Origin: Polytrichum commune
Taxonomy: Eukaryota; Streptophyta; Polytrichopsida; Polytrichales; Polytrichaceae
Assembly: GCA_950295325.1 (NCBI GenBank)
Contig: OX485804.1
Coordinates: 26,412,001-26,476,000 of the forward strand
DNA: 64,000 nt
Direction of reading: 5' to 3'
Shown here: piece after piece, positions 1-11,316 of the stretch
Layout: every line of letters starts with the position of its first letter
How positions within the stretch are numbered: the stretch's first letter is position 1
The notes under the pieces: model-generated
What the model was told of the DNA's origin: nothing
The model's input: the letters and a program-made list of their open reading frames with translations, nothing else
The model's database searches: none
Position numbers and translations under genes: made by a program

Positions 1-679
1 CTTTGCCTCTTCAAGCCAGGCCACCTGTGAGCAAGTGTCTTCCCCACCCTTAATTGCGTCCTAGTCCGGGTAGGGATTCCACTTTCAACATTGCAAGTCC
101 ATCAAAACAACTAATGCGCTCCAACCAACTTCACATGAGAACTTAAGTAACGGGATCATACACACATGCTTGATAACCATACAAGTATTTATAAATACTT
201 CCACCTCATTACAATTCAAGGAGTGGCAGTTCCACTCTCCCCATCCATGTTATTGCAGTCCCACTACCTAACCCCTCAATCAATTGCAACTACCTTGGAG
301 AATCTCTAACAGTTTCCTTGGCAATCCTCCCATTGCACACCCTATCACTAACTCCCCTCCTTGCTTCCTACAGGTAGAGCCCAACATACTCCACCGTGAA
401 CCCTTTGATTGTGGCTCCCCTGCAGCAATCACCTTAGCCAGTCCACTGCGAGGACCAGCTCGTGAATGGGCCTGCTCCCCTCACCGCATGTTGTTGCCCC
501 ATTGCTGATGCTCCCATTCGCTGCTCTTGTGAACTACGAGCTCACCAAAATGCCAAGCACTGTTGATGTTGCTTCAAATGCGCAGCCGAGGTTTTGCCTC
601 CGCACCATCCTACGACTTCCCCTCTTGCCCCCTTTGATTCCAATCCCTGGTCCATCCATCAAACCCAAGCAACACTACT
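1..679. other. Unassigned intergenic sequence
   Basis: No recognisable gene, RNA or repeat boundary is visible. Short open frames at 284-508 and 466-777 have no domain, no good codon pattern and no splice context, and are probably chance. The character changes at about 690, where CCGGA-rich sequence begins. Confidence 0.4.
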
Positions 680-904
680 GTGGGAGCCCAAAAATCCACG
701 GAAGTCCGGATTGGCTTCCTAACCGGATTAATATCCGGATAATACCCTGGTATTGGTCTCAAAGTAGGGTTCCCTAGAGTAGGATAGTTGTTTTATGGAA
801 TAAGGTTCTAAGCATCCGCCTTACGCGTTAAAAGGGTAAGAACGGACACTTTGGCCGAAACGGAACTTAATCCAGGAAGACCGTTTTTAAACGGTCCGGA
901 CCGG

Positions 905-1092
905 AAGATGGTTATACCCGAGGGCAGTTATACCGGAAGACGGTTATACCGGAAGACGGTTACACCGGAAGACGGTTATACCGGAAGATGGTTACACCGG
1001 AAGACGGTTATACCGGAAGACGGTTACACCGGAAGACGGTTATACCGGAAGACGGTTACACCGGAAGACGGTTATAACGGAAGACAGTTACA
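905..1092 (+). repeat. 16-bp tandem array with 32-bp alternation
   Basis: About eleven copies of a 16-bp unit reading GGTTAYACCGGAAGAC stand head to tail. The Y alternates mostly T,C,T,C, giving a 32-bp higher-order unit, and the last copies decay (TAACGG, CACTAG). Because 16 is not a multiple of three, the same peptide pattern cycles through all frames, so the open frame at 851-1096 is a by-product, not a gene. It lies about 100 bp upstream of a TATA-like site, where enhancer-type repeats of long terminal repeats usually sit. Confidence 0.85.
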
Positions 1093-1371
1093 CTAGAACC
1101 CGGACGGTTGTAACGGACTCGGAGCAGTTACAACGGAAACAGTTGAGGACCCAAGCCCGTTAGAGGAAGAGGGAGAGGGTACTTAAAGGAATTTCTCTCC
1201 CTCTCCACGCCATTTGCGCGAGCGGCATTGTCGAGAGAACGAGTGGTGAGTTGTTTTTCGAGTCACCAGCAGTTGGATTGCTGGGATTCCTTAGTAATTT
1301 GCAAGTAGAACTCTGGAGGGAAGAAGCCGGGGATTGTGAGAGGATTGAGGGTGCGAAGCGAAATGCCGGAG

Positions 1372-2558
1372 GCGCGAGAGGAAGATGAGAGAGAACATGT
1401 TCCGATTCCCGTGAAACCGGTGTTGCCAGCCACCCCGAAGAGAGATTCCGAGCTCAAGGAGCTCATCGAGGACCTTAGTCGGATGGGGTGCGAAGGATTA
1501 CTCGCCAAGCCCTGGAATCTCCGGGCGGAGGCCACATTGCGGGAATTCCTGTTTGAGAGGGGGAATCAATGGATTCGGACGATGAGGCAGGAACCGGAGA
1601 AATAGACACCGGAGGTGTGGGCTGGAGTCTACGGATTTCCGAAGGGAAAGGGCGAGGGTTGGGCTAGCCGCAGGGATAGTTATTACGTAGGAAAATTCAA
1701 GACGCTCCCTATCCTGGTAAAGTACTCTTGCTCCATGAAGGACCTACTCAAGGAGATTCAGAAGCTGCTGCCGGGTGGTACCCCCAAGCGGATGCTCTAT
1801 CCGGGTCACCCGGATCTCCGACGGGCACTCTGTACGAGGTTATTGGGGAGGTGGAATTGGTTCCGGCCTCACATGCGGGTGCAGGGCCCAGTCAGCCAGC
1901 CGGAACTTCCCATCCACCAGAATCCGGAAGAGTTCCGGATCAAGAGAATACCCCTGTTCCGGAACGGGCCCGCTCATCCTTAGTTCGCCGGAAAAGTACG
2001 GAATGGTCAGCCAGGTCCGGACGGGGACAGTCACCGAATCCGGGTCGGGGGAGAGCGTCAGGACGATCCCGAACGCCGGATAGGACTAGAACTCCGGAAA
2101 GGATGAGGACGCCGGATCGGAGGAAGACTCCGGATAGGGGTAACGCACTGGTATCACAGGTTTCGCCCGTTCCTGCTCTGGATTGCATGATAGTGGAGCC
2201 GTGGGCTCCTCCACCCTCACACGCGATGTCCGCGAGAGATCCCCGGACGACTTCCGTCCCATGTGGCCGGAACAGGGAGGGGACCACTGGGAGTGACCCC
2301 TCGCCTGGCCATCGGTCCCGGAAGGAGAAACACGTTTCCGGTACAGCGCGATCCGGATCAGGAGACGGATCGGGAGAGGATCCGGCCGCAGCAGACGATT
2401 CTGAAGAAGAGGTCGCCCCCTCCCCGAACATGAGGAGGGTATTTACAAGGCTGCAGGAGAGACGACTTTTGACCCCCGGAGGAGGCTCTTCCGCCGTCAG
2501 CGGACCCGCAAGTCACTCCAAGGACGGGACGGCTCCGAAGAAGCACCGCACCACTTAG
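1372..2558 (+). pseudogene. Gag-like basic protein remnant, broken by a stop and a frameshift
   Basis: Reading starts at an ATG at 1372 (MPEAREEDERE) and runs to an in-frame TAG at 1603-1605. The same frame continues past it (TPEVWAGVYGFPKGKGEGW) to about 1815, where the sense moves one frame to 1728-2558 (TGTLYEVIGEVELVPASH). The second half is rich in R, S, P and G, with repeated RTPDR/RTPER units near 2075-2135, and ends in a basic tail. There is no CCHC knuckle and no enzyme motif. Low complexity and base composition match the surrounding retroelement-like block, so a decayed gag or nucleic-acid-binding protein is the best reading. I do not recognise a specific family. Confidence 0.4.
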
Positions 2559-2784
2559 TTTAGACTTAGGTAGATTAGCATTAGGAAGATCAGGATTAGG
2601 CAGGTAGAATTAAGGATAACCCTTTTGAGTTTTTTGGCAAAAACTGTAAATTCAAATTTTGTCAGCGTGAAAAACGGATCGAGATCCGGAAATTCCGTAA
2701 AGGACGCGTTTCCGGATTTCTCAGCGCTTGGGGTTTTCTGGGCGGCCGCATGGGCTGCCACCAGTAGTTAGGGATTGCAAGCCT

Positions 2785-2880
2785 CTACTTAAGGCTGAAT
2801 AAGGAGCTTGAGGAGGGTTGTTCTCTCCGATGTTGTATTTCGTCTTTTCCCACTCAATAAAGCTCTAGTTCTCCACCTAT
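2785..2880 (+). promoter_or_regulatory. Promoter-like stretch and AATAAA polyadenylation signal
   Basis: CTACTTAAGGCTGAATAAGG resembles a plant TATA region and is followed about 65 bp later by AATAAA at 2856-2861. A short distance between a TATA-like site and a polyadenylation signal is typical of the U3-R-U5 layout of a long terminal repeat. No second copy was found to prove it. Confidence 0.35.
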
Positions 2881-3019
2881 TCTGACTTGTTTTGTGCACG
2901 GACGGTTAGGAGCACGTTGCAGATCTAGAGGGAATGGATGAGTAGGAAATACGGATAGGACAAAGGGGAGGAAACCCGGATCGGATCCAACTATAGTACT
3001 ATGGCTCCTTTCTGAGGGT

Positions 3020-3500
3020 AGTGAGAGAGAAACCTCGTTATTCCGGATGTCTGAGTAACGCCCATGTGAGATAACCGTCGATAGGACTGGGTAAGATCCG
3101 GGAGGTGACGGACTTACGCCATCCGACCTTCTGAAGACGTCTCACGGATTCTGGGCGGGGCAATCCGGAAAGCGGTACGGATCGCCCAGTTATCTCATAT
3201 TTAGTTGAGCCTAAGTTCGTTGTAGCCGGATCGATCCGTCGGAAGGAGGAGAGAAACCGGAACGGTTAGGTTTCCGGTCCGGAGAGCATTTCCGGCGTGT
3301 AATGGGAGGGAAACCTCATTATTCCGGATGCCTGGGTAACGTTCATGTGAGATAGCCGTCGTTAGGACTGGGTAAGATCCGGGAGGTGCCAGACTTACGC
3401 CATCCGATCTTTTGAAGAGGTCTCACAGTCTTTGGGCGGGGTAATCCGGAAAGTGGTACGGATCGCCCAGTTATCCCGGATTAACAGGTCTCGGATCAAA
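3020..3500 (+). repeat. 281-bp direct duplication
   Basis: Two tandem units start near 3022 and 3304 (offset 281). Each carries ACCTCRTTATTCCGGATG, then GACTGGGTAAGATCCGGGAG, then TACGGATCGCCCAGTTATC. They differ by scattered substitutions, so the duplication is not recent. No open frame is conserved between units; a non-coding role or simple unequal crossing-over is likely. Confidence 0.75.
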
Positions 3501-4000
3501 ACTTAACCTTTCTGTCGTTGTAGTTCCGGGAACCATCCGGATTCTCTGTGTGACCTACCAGGAAAAATTAGGCCGATCCGGACTGGTTGTGAGAGAAATC
3601 CGGATTTTGACCATGTAGGGACGTCTTCACCGGATGAACCTAATCGTCAATGGAGATAGGAAGTAGGTAGGTAGGTATGGAGGAAAGATGCATGTAGGAG
3701 TAAGACTTAATTAGAGAGGTTCAATCCGGAAGGCAAGTCCCGGAATAAAGACTTCCAAAGGACTATCCGGATCCGGATATCCGGCCGGTGGTCGACCTTC
3801 AAACAAGAAAAGTGCGTCCCTGACATCCTGCACTTCACAAAATCCCTGGACAATACTCGGACCATCCGGACAGACCGGATTAGGCATTGAAAAACGCCTA
3901 TCCGGAACTTTTGGTGTTTGTGTGCTCCCACAACTACCAAAGCGCTAATGCAATCCTCGGGGGGGGTAGTCATTGGTTGGAGTAGCAATATACGTGCGAA

Positions 4001-5740
4001 CAAATGATAGGGTATTTTAAAAACATGGGGGCTAAAAATTATAAATGAACTTCATAGTAATATAGGGTATCAAAAATGGCACTGGACATCTTTAAAATAC
4101 TATAGGGTATGGAATAATAGGTAATTTGGAATTATAAGTAATGCAAGCCATTTTTTTATTAACCCAAAGTAGAAATTTACATAATGATAGCATGTGAAAA
4201 AAAGAAGAGAATTGAAAGTAATACCCCCCTATAAAATAGTGGTTGTTCGCACCTATATCCTTAACTTTTGAACACACTGCCCCCCCCCCCCCGATGCAAT
4301 CACCTCGTTGTCAACAAAATAAACCTAACATTTCGAGAGGGAAAGGAACCGAAGTCAACACCATATCCTTCGCGGAGAACTTGATGAACTTGTTGTGATC
4401 GCAACAGGAAGTTGGTGCGTCAATGAATTCGGCGATCAAATGTTGCACAAGTGCTCGTCTAATGGTTCCCAGGCAACCCCAAATGTGTTCTAATGAGCTT
4501 CTGACTTCACACGTCTGTTAATGATATCTACGTGTGAAATCTGTGAAGGGTTGGACTACAAGGCCGAGCGACATCGGGGTGACCGATTGTTGCCCCTTAG
4601 GCACCAAAGTTGTTAACTCACCAGCGACTAAAGCTACTAACATCCTTGAAAGAACTGTGACGTAGAGGTGGTCATGATCCGAAACCTCCCGACTGGAGCT
4701 TTTGACCTTTTGCGCTTGCACTGGTGCTCTTGGCATTAATCAATCATCCACGCCATCCAGAATTGCTAGTGCCCCCGTACTCTCTCAACAGCGACGATAC
4801 TAAACGAGCTCAAGTGAAATTCGGTCAACTCCCTCCAATACCACCTTACACTCGTCATTCACACCTTGTTAGCCATAGGGCAAGACCAGATTCACCAGAA
4901 GGTCATCCCGATTCCCTAATGTAATTGGTAAGGCCGGCCTCGTCACCACATCATTGCCTCCTTGGTTGCTAAGGCTACTGACCCACAAAAGTAGTGGCAA
5001 AAACAAACTCAACATCAGAAGGAGAAGAAGAATAAAAATAAAAATAAAAATCCCCCCTTAGATGTTGTGGTTCATGCAGGGTGCACTTATAGCGCACGAG
5101 TGTCATTCCCTATCTTCCCCCAAGCCACGATTTCCAGTGTATTTGCGATCGCCGATGCGGAATGGATGCTCCACTCCCACTCCTCCTTGTGCCCTGATCT
5201 CTCTCCAAAGGAAATGGTCCTTCCCAGCATGGTCGTCTCCTCGTAGCCAGTCGCCTCCACCAGAGAGCCAACGCCCCACACCTCTCCCGTTGCCGCCCAT
5301 AGATCTCCACAACTTACCAGATTGCACCATGGACTGCAATGCACACAGTCTCTCCCTCCAGTGTGCCACACTCTTAGCTCCTCATCGCAACAGGGCTTCT
5401 GCGTGCCCCCTCTCACGCTTTTCCTCTCCTTCTCTAATGAATTTTTTTTTCTCATCCTTCCGAAACCCCTCCAAACTCCTTTTTTTTTCCGCGTTGCCCG
5501 GCATCTTGGGGCCGCCCAAAGGAAAAAAAAACGGGGCTTGCCCTTTTCTCTTGACCCTTCATTGCTTCTTTGACTCCACCTTCCCACTTAGCCTATTTTA
5601 TTGTAACTTTACTTAGTTTTTTGGTTTATTTTTATCTTTTGGGTGTTTTTTGTCCTCTTACTTTCTTCTTACTTCCAAGATACTTCGTATTAGGGTTAAT
5701 TAACTTGTAAGTACAGCTTTTTGGGCTCACACCATCAAAC
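4001..5740. other. Unassigned sequence with homopolymer tracts
   Basis: It contains a 13-base C tract (4280-4292) and an AAAAT-type microsatellite at about 5028-5050. Overlapping open frames on both strands at 5062-5616 share a compositionally biased stretch (polypyrimidine around 5440-5500). Neither strand shows a domain, so I do not call a gene. Confidence 0.4.
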
Positions 5741-5748
5741 GAGATCAT

Positions 5749-6403
5749 TTGAGCTCACTTGCAGAACATGAACCGGCTGAGGAACAATATCACGAGGAGG
5801 ATCAAGAGGGAGATCACGAGGACAAGGTCATTCATAAAGACGATCATGAGGGAGATTGCAAGGGAGATAATGAGGACGAGGACGAGGACATTCACAAAGA
5901 CGCACCTCACAACACTCAAAAATTTGAGGGAAGTTTGCAATCCATGCATCCTGAGGAAAGAGGGGAAGATCTTCCACCGCTAAGTCCCCCGAAACCCAGT
6001 GCGTCCACTCGGAGCAAGCATGTATCCAATAGAGCCTCCCCCAAAGATCAGCAATTGAGACAACACAAACCTAGAGTGAAGGAAGCATGTCATCACCAAG
6101 CCTTTCTTGGGAGACAAGATTGTGGGCATCTTGAGCAAAACATTGCCCAACATGCTTTAAGGTTTTTTCCAAAAAACAATGGGCCAAGCCAGAGTTTAGC
6201 CCTCCCAACAAATGCCTCAAAGGATACCTTCAGTGGAGGTCATTGTCATATGTGCTGAACTAGAATTCCCGCTCGATCAAGTGGTTCTTGCAACGCAAGA
6301 GGTTCGCATGCAAGGAATGGATGTGGATGAGATGGATGAAGCTACGCACATGTTTGATCCAGGTCGGAGACAGCACAACATTATGAAGCCTGATGTCGAC
6401 TAG
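5749..6403 (+). pseudogene. Unrecognised acidic-repeat coding remnant
   Basis: An open frame begins near 5749 and encodes a His/Asp/Glu/Lys-rich segment built on short repeats (variants of EGDHED and KDDHEGD, about residues 18-50), then a Ser/Pro-rich middle. It ends at 6258. The protein sense seems to pass to the next frame at about 6212 (ending KPDVD at 6403). A polyadenylation-like AATAAA lies near 6506. No known domain is seen. It may be a broken host gene or a transposon-encoded protein; the repetitive acidic region could also be chance. Confidence 0.25.
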
Positions 6404-6563
6404 GAGGCCAATTCCTTCAATGAGTTGTTTGTTTAGGGTTTAGGATAATGTAGAACGCCTCCCATGTTGGGAGGAGATGCAAGATGTGCACCTTTTTATT
6501 ATAAATAAAGTGAAAAAATTTGGCTTGCACCTTTTATATCTATTTTACATTCACTAGTCTTTA

Positions 6564-7201
6564 ATGATCCCCTACAATTCACAAGTTTGCTTGCCAGTCT
6601 TTGAACAAGTGGATCCACTACCATCTACAACTTCACCTCCTCAAACGCCACCTACTCTAATCGATGACAAGTGGATTAAACCCTTGTCCATTTTGAGTCC
6701 CATGACAACATCGGCAACCACTTTGTTTAATCGCACTCCACCTTCAGTTTTGGACCCCTCAATCACTGGAGTTGTGCCCCCTATCATCACTATTCTTGAA
6801 ACTCCTTCGACCCTAGTTCCATCGAACCACACGAACCTCTTGCCGACTGTTGGGGAAGTAGCTGTCATCCCAGTTGCACATTGTGCTCAGCCTGCACTTA
6901 AGCCCTCCGAGGTGGAAACTCTTCAAGAATAGCGACAATCGGACTTCCAACCATCGACAACTATCGTGGAGTCTCTTCAAGAAAAATGACAGTCGGAGGT
7001 GCAGCCATCGACGAGTGTCATGGAAGAGGTTGCTCAAAAAGAGCGATAATCGGAGGTGCCACCATATACGAGTGTCGTGGATGTCAGCCCAGCGGATTGT
7101 TCTAATCCAAAAGCCATTAAAAATGTCCCACGAGCAGTGAAGAGGTATTTGCAACGATGGCCACACATGGATGGGTTCTCAGAACCCATATTTGACAACA
7201 C
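6564..7201 (+). pseudogene. Ser/Thr/Pro-rich coding remnant with three internal stops in tandem repeats
   Basis: The frame opening at 6564 runs to a TAG at 6930-6932 and continues in phase through a TGA (about 6987) and a TAA (about 7047) to YES and a TAA near 7200. The part from about 6910 to 7080 is a tandem repeat of about 19-21 codons (QSDFQPSTTIVESLQ, QSEVQPSTSVMEEVAQ, SEVPPYTSVVDV). Two stops sit where sister repeats have CGA or CAA, so they look like single C-to-T changes. The sequence is clearly coding-derived but not recognisable; a transposon protein or dead host gene are both possible. Confidence 0.4.
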
Positions 7202-7920
7202 CACTCTCTATGAATCCTAAACGATGCACAATAATCAGGATGATCTCAAACGGTGTGCCGAGCTTGTCCAAGCGGTGCCAACTCATGTCCATGCAAGTTT
7301 GTTGCATCCTTGGCTACTTTCCGGTGGGTACACTAGAATTGATTTACAGTTTCTTATTTCCATATTTTCACCTCAATTTCCATTTATCATCACGTAGTTT
7401 TGGGTTCAAGGTCCACGATGCTCCAAAACGCCTATAAATGCGCATTTTCCAAAACACCTTATTTATGATAAGCTCTTCGTTTATGATGACACCTACCCAA
7501 AGGTCAATAGGCCTCTCCAAGTATTCACAAGGGAAATGGGAATCACATGTGCTAAAAGATTAATGTCTAAGAATCCTGAAGAATCCTCCTTAGGATCCTC
7601 TGATTGATGGGAATTTGATCCGATACGCTACAAGGTAATGGTCCGGTCTCATTTTCCCAATGTTCGGGTTCGCCCATTTGTCTCCCATAGCACAACATGG
7701 ATTACAAGTTCATTATAACTAAGTCATTAATGGTCCATTTTATCATGCTTAGATTTGCAAGGTCAATCTTTGTTTAGTTCATTGTAGCAAATCTAAGAAG
7801 CTCACTATGGATTCATGTCGGCAGGCGCCTATTGTTGTACCCAATCGAAGGTTCATTGTGGTGTTCGATTTAAACCGCATATTTTGCTATTGTACCCCCC
7901 GTCCCAGAAATATAGCAGTT
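7202..7920. other. Unassigned sequence
   Basis: No supported feature. Short frames (for example 7171-7437) lack any recognisable motif. Confidence 0.3.
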
Positions 7921-7935
7921 GTCCCCATTTAGATA

Positions 7936-8509
7936 ATGCAAGATCGCGCATTGGACAAAGTTCCTGCGTTGGTAGAGCCCAAGGTTGTCCCCCCTAGACT
8001 AAGATACAAGTTGTTTTGGGAGAGGGTGTCCATAATGTTCCATGAAAAATTCCACTGTCGACCTTGTGGTGGAGTACCTATTTGTTGGGATGCCAAAACC
8101 CGCAATAATACTTGGCCAAGAGGATTGCACCTCTTTCAAGGACATGTGGGACAATGTCGTGATGAACCCCTTGAGGCAACAATCTCCCCTCTTTTTGAAA
8201 AGTTTGCTATTCAAGTTTGGGTGGCCACCTATCTCCTTAGATTTTGAGAGGACCACTGCTACCATTTCAAACATCATTCTCGTAGATAATTGTCCTTACA
8301 AGTCTACTTGTAATCCAGATGAGTGTGGTCTATGTCCCAATCCCTTCACGAGTAATCGGGTCCAAGACGCAGACATGACAAAGGTTATCCTCCCTTACTT
8401 TCAAAGTATGTTCTACTCACCAATGTCTGACGCACGCGATTTTGTGGTCAGCCATAGATTTGGGCACAACCTATCAGGCATAATGATGCAGTCAAGATGG
8501 CAATTATGA
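7936..8509 (+). pseudogene. Unrecognised frameshifted coding remnant
   Basis: Reading starts around 7936 (MQDRALDKVPALVEPKVV) and passes near 8045 from frame 1 into the frame of 8042-8509. That frame gives 155 residues including a Cys-rich patch (CPYKSTCNPDECGLCPNPF, about residues 93-111) and ends in SRWQL. The sense is plausible across the shift, suggesting a once-continuous protein. The four cysteines could bind zinc, but I recognise no family. It may be the tail of a transposon protein or a dead host gene. Confidence 0.25.
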
Positions 8510-8915
8510 AATCCAACAAGTTCAATGAACCTGACTTACAGCCTATAGAACATGTGCAACATAGAGTAGTGCATAAATAAGTAGGATTGTATGCCATGTA
8601 ACATTGTATTCTATGGTATCTTCAATTTCCTCATGCTAGATACACACCCTCCATTTTCACGCGCTCACCTTTCATGTGCCCGACATTGGGGCATTCGTGC
8701 AATCTAATTGTGGCGCAAAAAATTTCACTAATGAGCGAATCATTGGAGGTTCCAACTATGAAGATCACTCACTCTGAAGGTCACTTACACCACTCCCAAT
8801 CGGCTCAAGGATCCACTCTCGTAATTTTGTGTTATTTCACACTATTTGAACACTTGGACAATGTTAATGTGTAGATGTTATTGTAAGACCCTATACACAC
8901 ATTTCATTTTCAATT
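8510..8915. other. Unassigned sequence
   Basis: No gene, RNA or repeat boundary is visible. The short frame at 8674-8874 has no recognisable motif. Confidence 0.3.
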
Positions 8916-8974
8916 CAGGCTCATTTGTATAAATATATATATAAATGTATATAAATTCAGGCTCATTTGCACCA

Positions 8975-9025
<51 letters not shown>

Positions 9026-9060
9026 CAGGCTCATTTGTATAAATATATATGCATGGATGT
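8916..9060 (+). repeat. Short tandem repeat with (TA)n and (TG)n microsatellites
   Basis: Three copies of AATTCAGGCTCATTTG(T/C) at about 8915, 8955 and 9022 are each followed by an AT-rich run. The second is followed by (AT)n and then a (TG)n run of about 15 units (8990-9020). This is a minisatellite seeded around microsatellites. The reverse-strand frame here is a by-product. Confidence 0.8.
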
Positions 9061-10009
9061 ATATGGATATAATCATGTAATTTAGTAAATTGGAGAAATG
9101 ACTGTCCCTTTGTCACCATGCAGGGTGTTGACCTCAAAATGGTACCCCCAGTGGAAGATTCAACACCCCCTTGTGATACATTGCCCATCGTGCGCTCCAC
9201 CACTACATGTGATTGCCAAATTTCTCTTATTGAATCAAGAGGTCTAATTCAAGGGGTGTTCCTATGTTGCGTGTTGGATCGGCTAGCATTGGCATTCAAG
9301 AGGTGTAAGTTTCTTGGGTGTTGGATTGGCTGACTTTGCCAAGATCCCACCCCTTGAACCCAGTCAGCCAATGGTCAGCCTCCCTATGGAAGCCACAAAA
9401 CATATCTGTGAATTTCCTTGTGGTTAATTTCCTTGTGTTGAATTGTGGAAATTTCCTTGTGGTTAATGGAGACAGTTATGTGGGAAGCCACTCAAGAAAT
9501 CGAACCTCATTTGGATTACCTACTCCATCATGACATAGATATATATGATGGTCAACCATGTCAATAACTTATCAACAAATTAACATAATTTCATGCTAGA
9601 CTTTTATAAAACACATGTAGAATGATCCCAGACTATATAATTTAACTACATTTACATTTAGAGTGTCACAAGATTTAATCATTACAAGTCTTCTAGCATA
9701 GGCCTTTAGGGGCTCAATTGAATGACATTGTCCAACATTTCCCACTGATTGTATGACAATTTGTTTTCAATAAAAACACAAGTCTTGCATATTTGTACCT
9801 CAAGATTTGTACGTTCCCCTCACTCCGGTTCTCAATGTGTAGTTGTCATTGGTAAACAATGTTTATGGTGCAAAAATCCATGTGTTTCAAAGCATGCATG
9901 CATGGGTTGGGTTGTACTCACCATTGTGTTCCCTATGTGTTCCCTGTGAGCTCCCCACTATCTTCATAATAGGCCCAAAATTGTGCTAAAGTGCCAAAAT
10001 GTTTAATAT
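9061..10009. other. Unassigned sequence with minor local repeats
   Basis: Short duplicated phrases such as AATTTCCTTGTGGTTAA (about 9408-9465) and a related GGTGTTSSATTGGCT phrase (9250-9330) occur. No gene is supported. A BoxB-like or RNA structure was looked for and not seen. Confidence 0.3.
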
Positions 10010-10955
10010 AGTGTTACTACATTATAAGAGTAAAAGTGGCATAATGTATTATCTCTAGAGATAGAGATAGTTGACCATTGTCCAGTTTCGATGGCAAGTC
10101 TATGATCCGATGTGCGGCAAGCAACAATGATCTTTCATTGTGGTGGTGTCAATGGTTGCTTCAAGTACATTTCACATTCATATTTGAGAAAATCCTTGAG
10201 GTGGAGGTAATCTAGTTTCTTCCCCAAGAGATGAAAAGAGTTCTACTCTTTAGCAAGAAAAACCTCCTTGAAATCATTAGAAGCAATTTTTGAGGTGGTT
10301 AGGTTGTCATGGGTTTCCCAGTGAGAAAGACCCATGATGCCTTCGACGTGGTTGTCAATTTGTGCTAGGTGTTAAATCCTTGTTTAGCAAGGTGTTGGGA
10401 AAGTGATGTTGCTTGACTAACTAACCAAGAGGAGGTAGGTGGGCAAGCCATTGTCGTCAGCTCATAGTGAGCTTGAGAGCATATTATTCCATGGGAAGTT
10501 CTCCAAATTTGGCCAATAGAATATGATAGGTAGTCCAAGAACTCACTTTGATTTGGGACATCATATGTATCTTCATGCCCTTCTCGAAAAACTTCCAATG
10601 AGATTTTTTTAAAGTCACCCCCCCCCCCCCAATTTCAATGCCATATGTGAAAGTTCGGAGCATCAAAGCCTTGAATAGATGGGATTTGATTTCCCAACTT
10701 GTGACTCCGACTACTGATCCTTTCCTTAAGGTGCCCATCAAGGCTTTCATACTTGCAATTCTTCGCCTTTTACTTGATGGTTCAAAGTGGCCATGTGAAT
10801 AAAAATCAATCCCAAGGTATTCATATTCATGAGTTATCTCAACTTGGTCCTTGCCTAGGTAAAATGTTTCTTGGTTTAATTTCCTTTTGTTGCGGCCAAT
10901 GACCACGATGTTAGTATTAGATAAGGCCAAAAGAAGTGCAAAACTCATATATTCA
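10010..10955 (-). mobile_element. 5'-truncated LINE, copy 1 (reverse transcriptase thumb and C-terminus)
   Basis: On the minus strand, 10948-10484 reads as the region just after the catalytic palm of a LINE reverse transcriptase: SNTNIVVIGRNKRKL, then EYEYLGIDF (about residues 41-49), then a connection region with ALMLRTFTYGIEI. The frame meets a TAA after ELPME (10484), after which sense continues with ALKLTMS and then shifts frame. Further downstream, to about 10020, the sequence matches the C-terminal part of copies 2 and 3. The catalytic YxDD block is missing, as expected for 5' truncation during target-primed reverse transcription. It is dead. Non-LTR class is firm; the exact clade is not. 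Confidence 0.8.
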
Positions 10956-11306
10956 TTGTGTTTATATAAATTTATCCATTGGGAAGGTGAAAACCTAGTA
11001 AACTATTTCATAACATGTAAATCTAACTCTTAAATAGTGTGATATGATTGAATTGGAATGAACTAGACATCAACATGTAGGGGATTTGTTTTTGCTAGGG
11101 CCCCTCCTTCCACTATGAATGAGTTTATATAGATCTTATGTACCCCAAGCTGAACCTACATTAGTGTTCATATTTTAAGCACAAAGTCCAACCTCCTTTT
11201 TACACATATCTTTTCAATGTCCATTCTTAAGTAAAAACCTTGCCATATATCACTCAAATTTAAGTGTTTCATTATAAAGAGTGACCAATTAAGGCTTACA
11301 TACCAT
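10956..11306. other. Unassigned sequence
   Basis: Nothing recognised between the LINE 5' truncation point and the MULE-like element. Confidence 0.3.
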
Positions 11307-11316
11307 AAGATAAGTG

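Larger units (their letters stand above)
690..4000 (+). mobile_element. Decayed CCGGA-rich gag-only retroelement-like block
   Basis: This 3.3-kb block stands out from its AT-richer surroundings by very frequent CCGGA/TCCGG words. It holds, in order, a 16-bp tandem array (about 905-1090), a TATA-like ACTTAAAGG with a pyrimidine-rich leader (about 1180-1205), a broken coding region for a basic, arginine/serine/proline-rich protein (1372-2558), a second promoter-like stretch (about 2785) with AATAAA at 2856-2861, and a 281-bp direct duplication (3020-3500). No reverse transcriptase, protease or integrase is visible and I found no matching pair of long terminal repeats. The arrangement suits a non-autonomous gag-carrying retrotransposon (TR-GAG or LARD type) or a solo remnant. 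Class assignment is inference; boundaries are approximate. Confidence 0.4.

Noticed and set aside
905-1092. CRISPR-like array
   Set aside because: Units are contiguous with no spacers, and the DNA is eukaryotic.
851-1096. 81-codon frame with GRRLYRKTV repeats as a repetitive protein
   Set aside because: A 16-bp repeat gives the same pattern in every frame; there is no independent evidence for translation.
5062-5616. Overlapping 184- and 166-codon frames as genes
   Set aside because: Both strands are open because of base composition and a polypyrimidine tract; neither shows a domain, splice signals or a convincing start.
6930-7049. Stop codons repaired by U-to-C RNA editing, as in fern or hornwort organelles
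   Set aside because: That editing is organellar; everything in this window is nuclear in character, and simple decay explains the stops.
8930-9060. Origin or regulatory array in the TA/TG repeats
   Set aside because: Ordinary microsatellites explain it.
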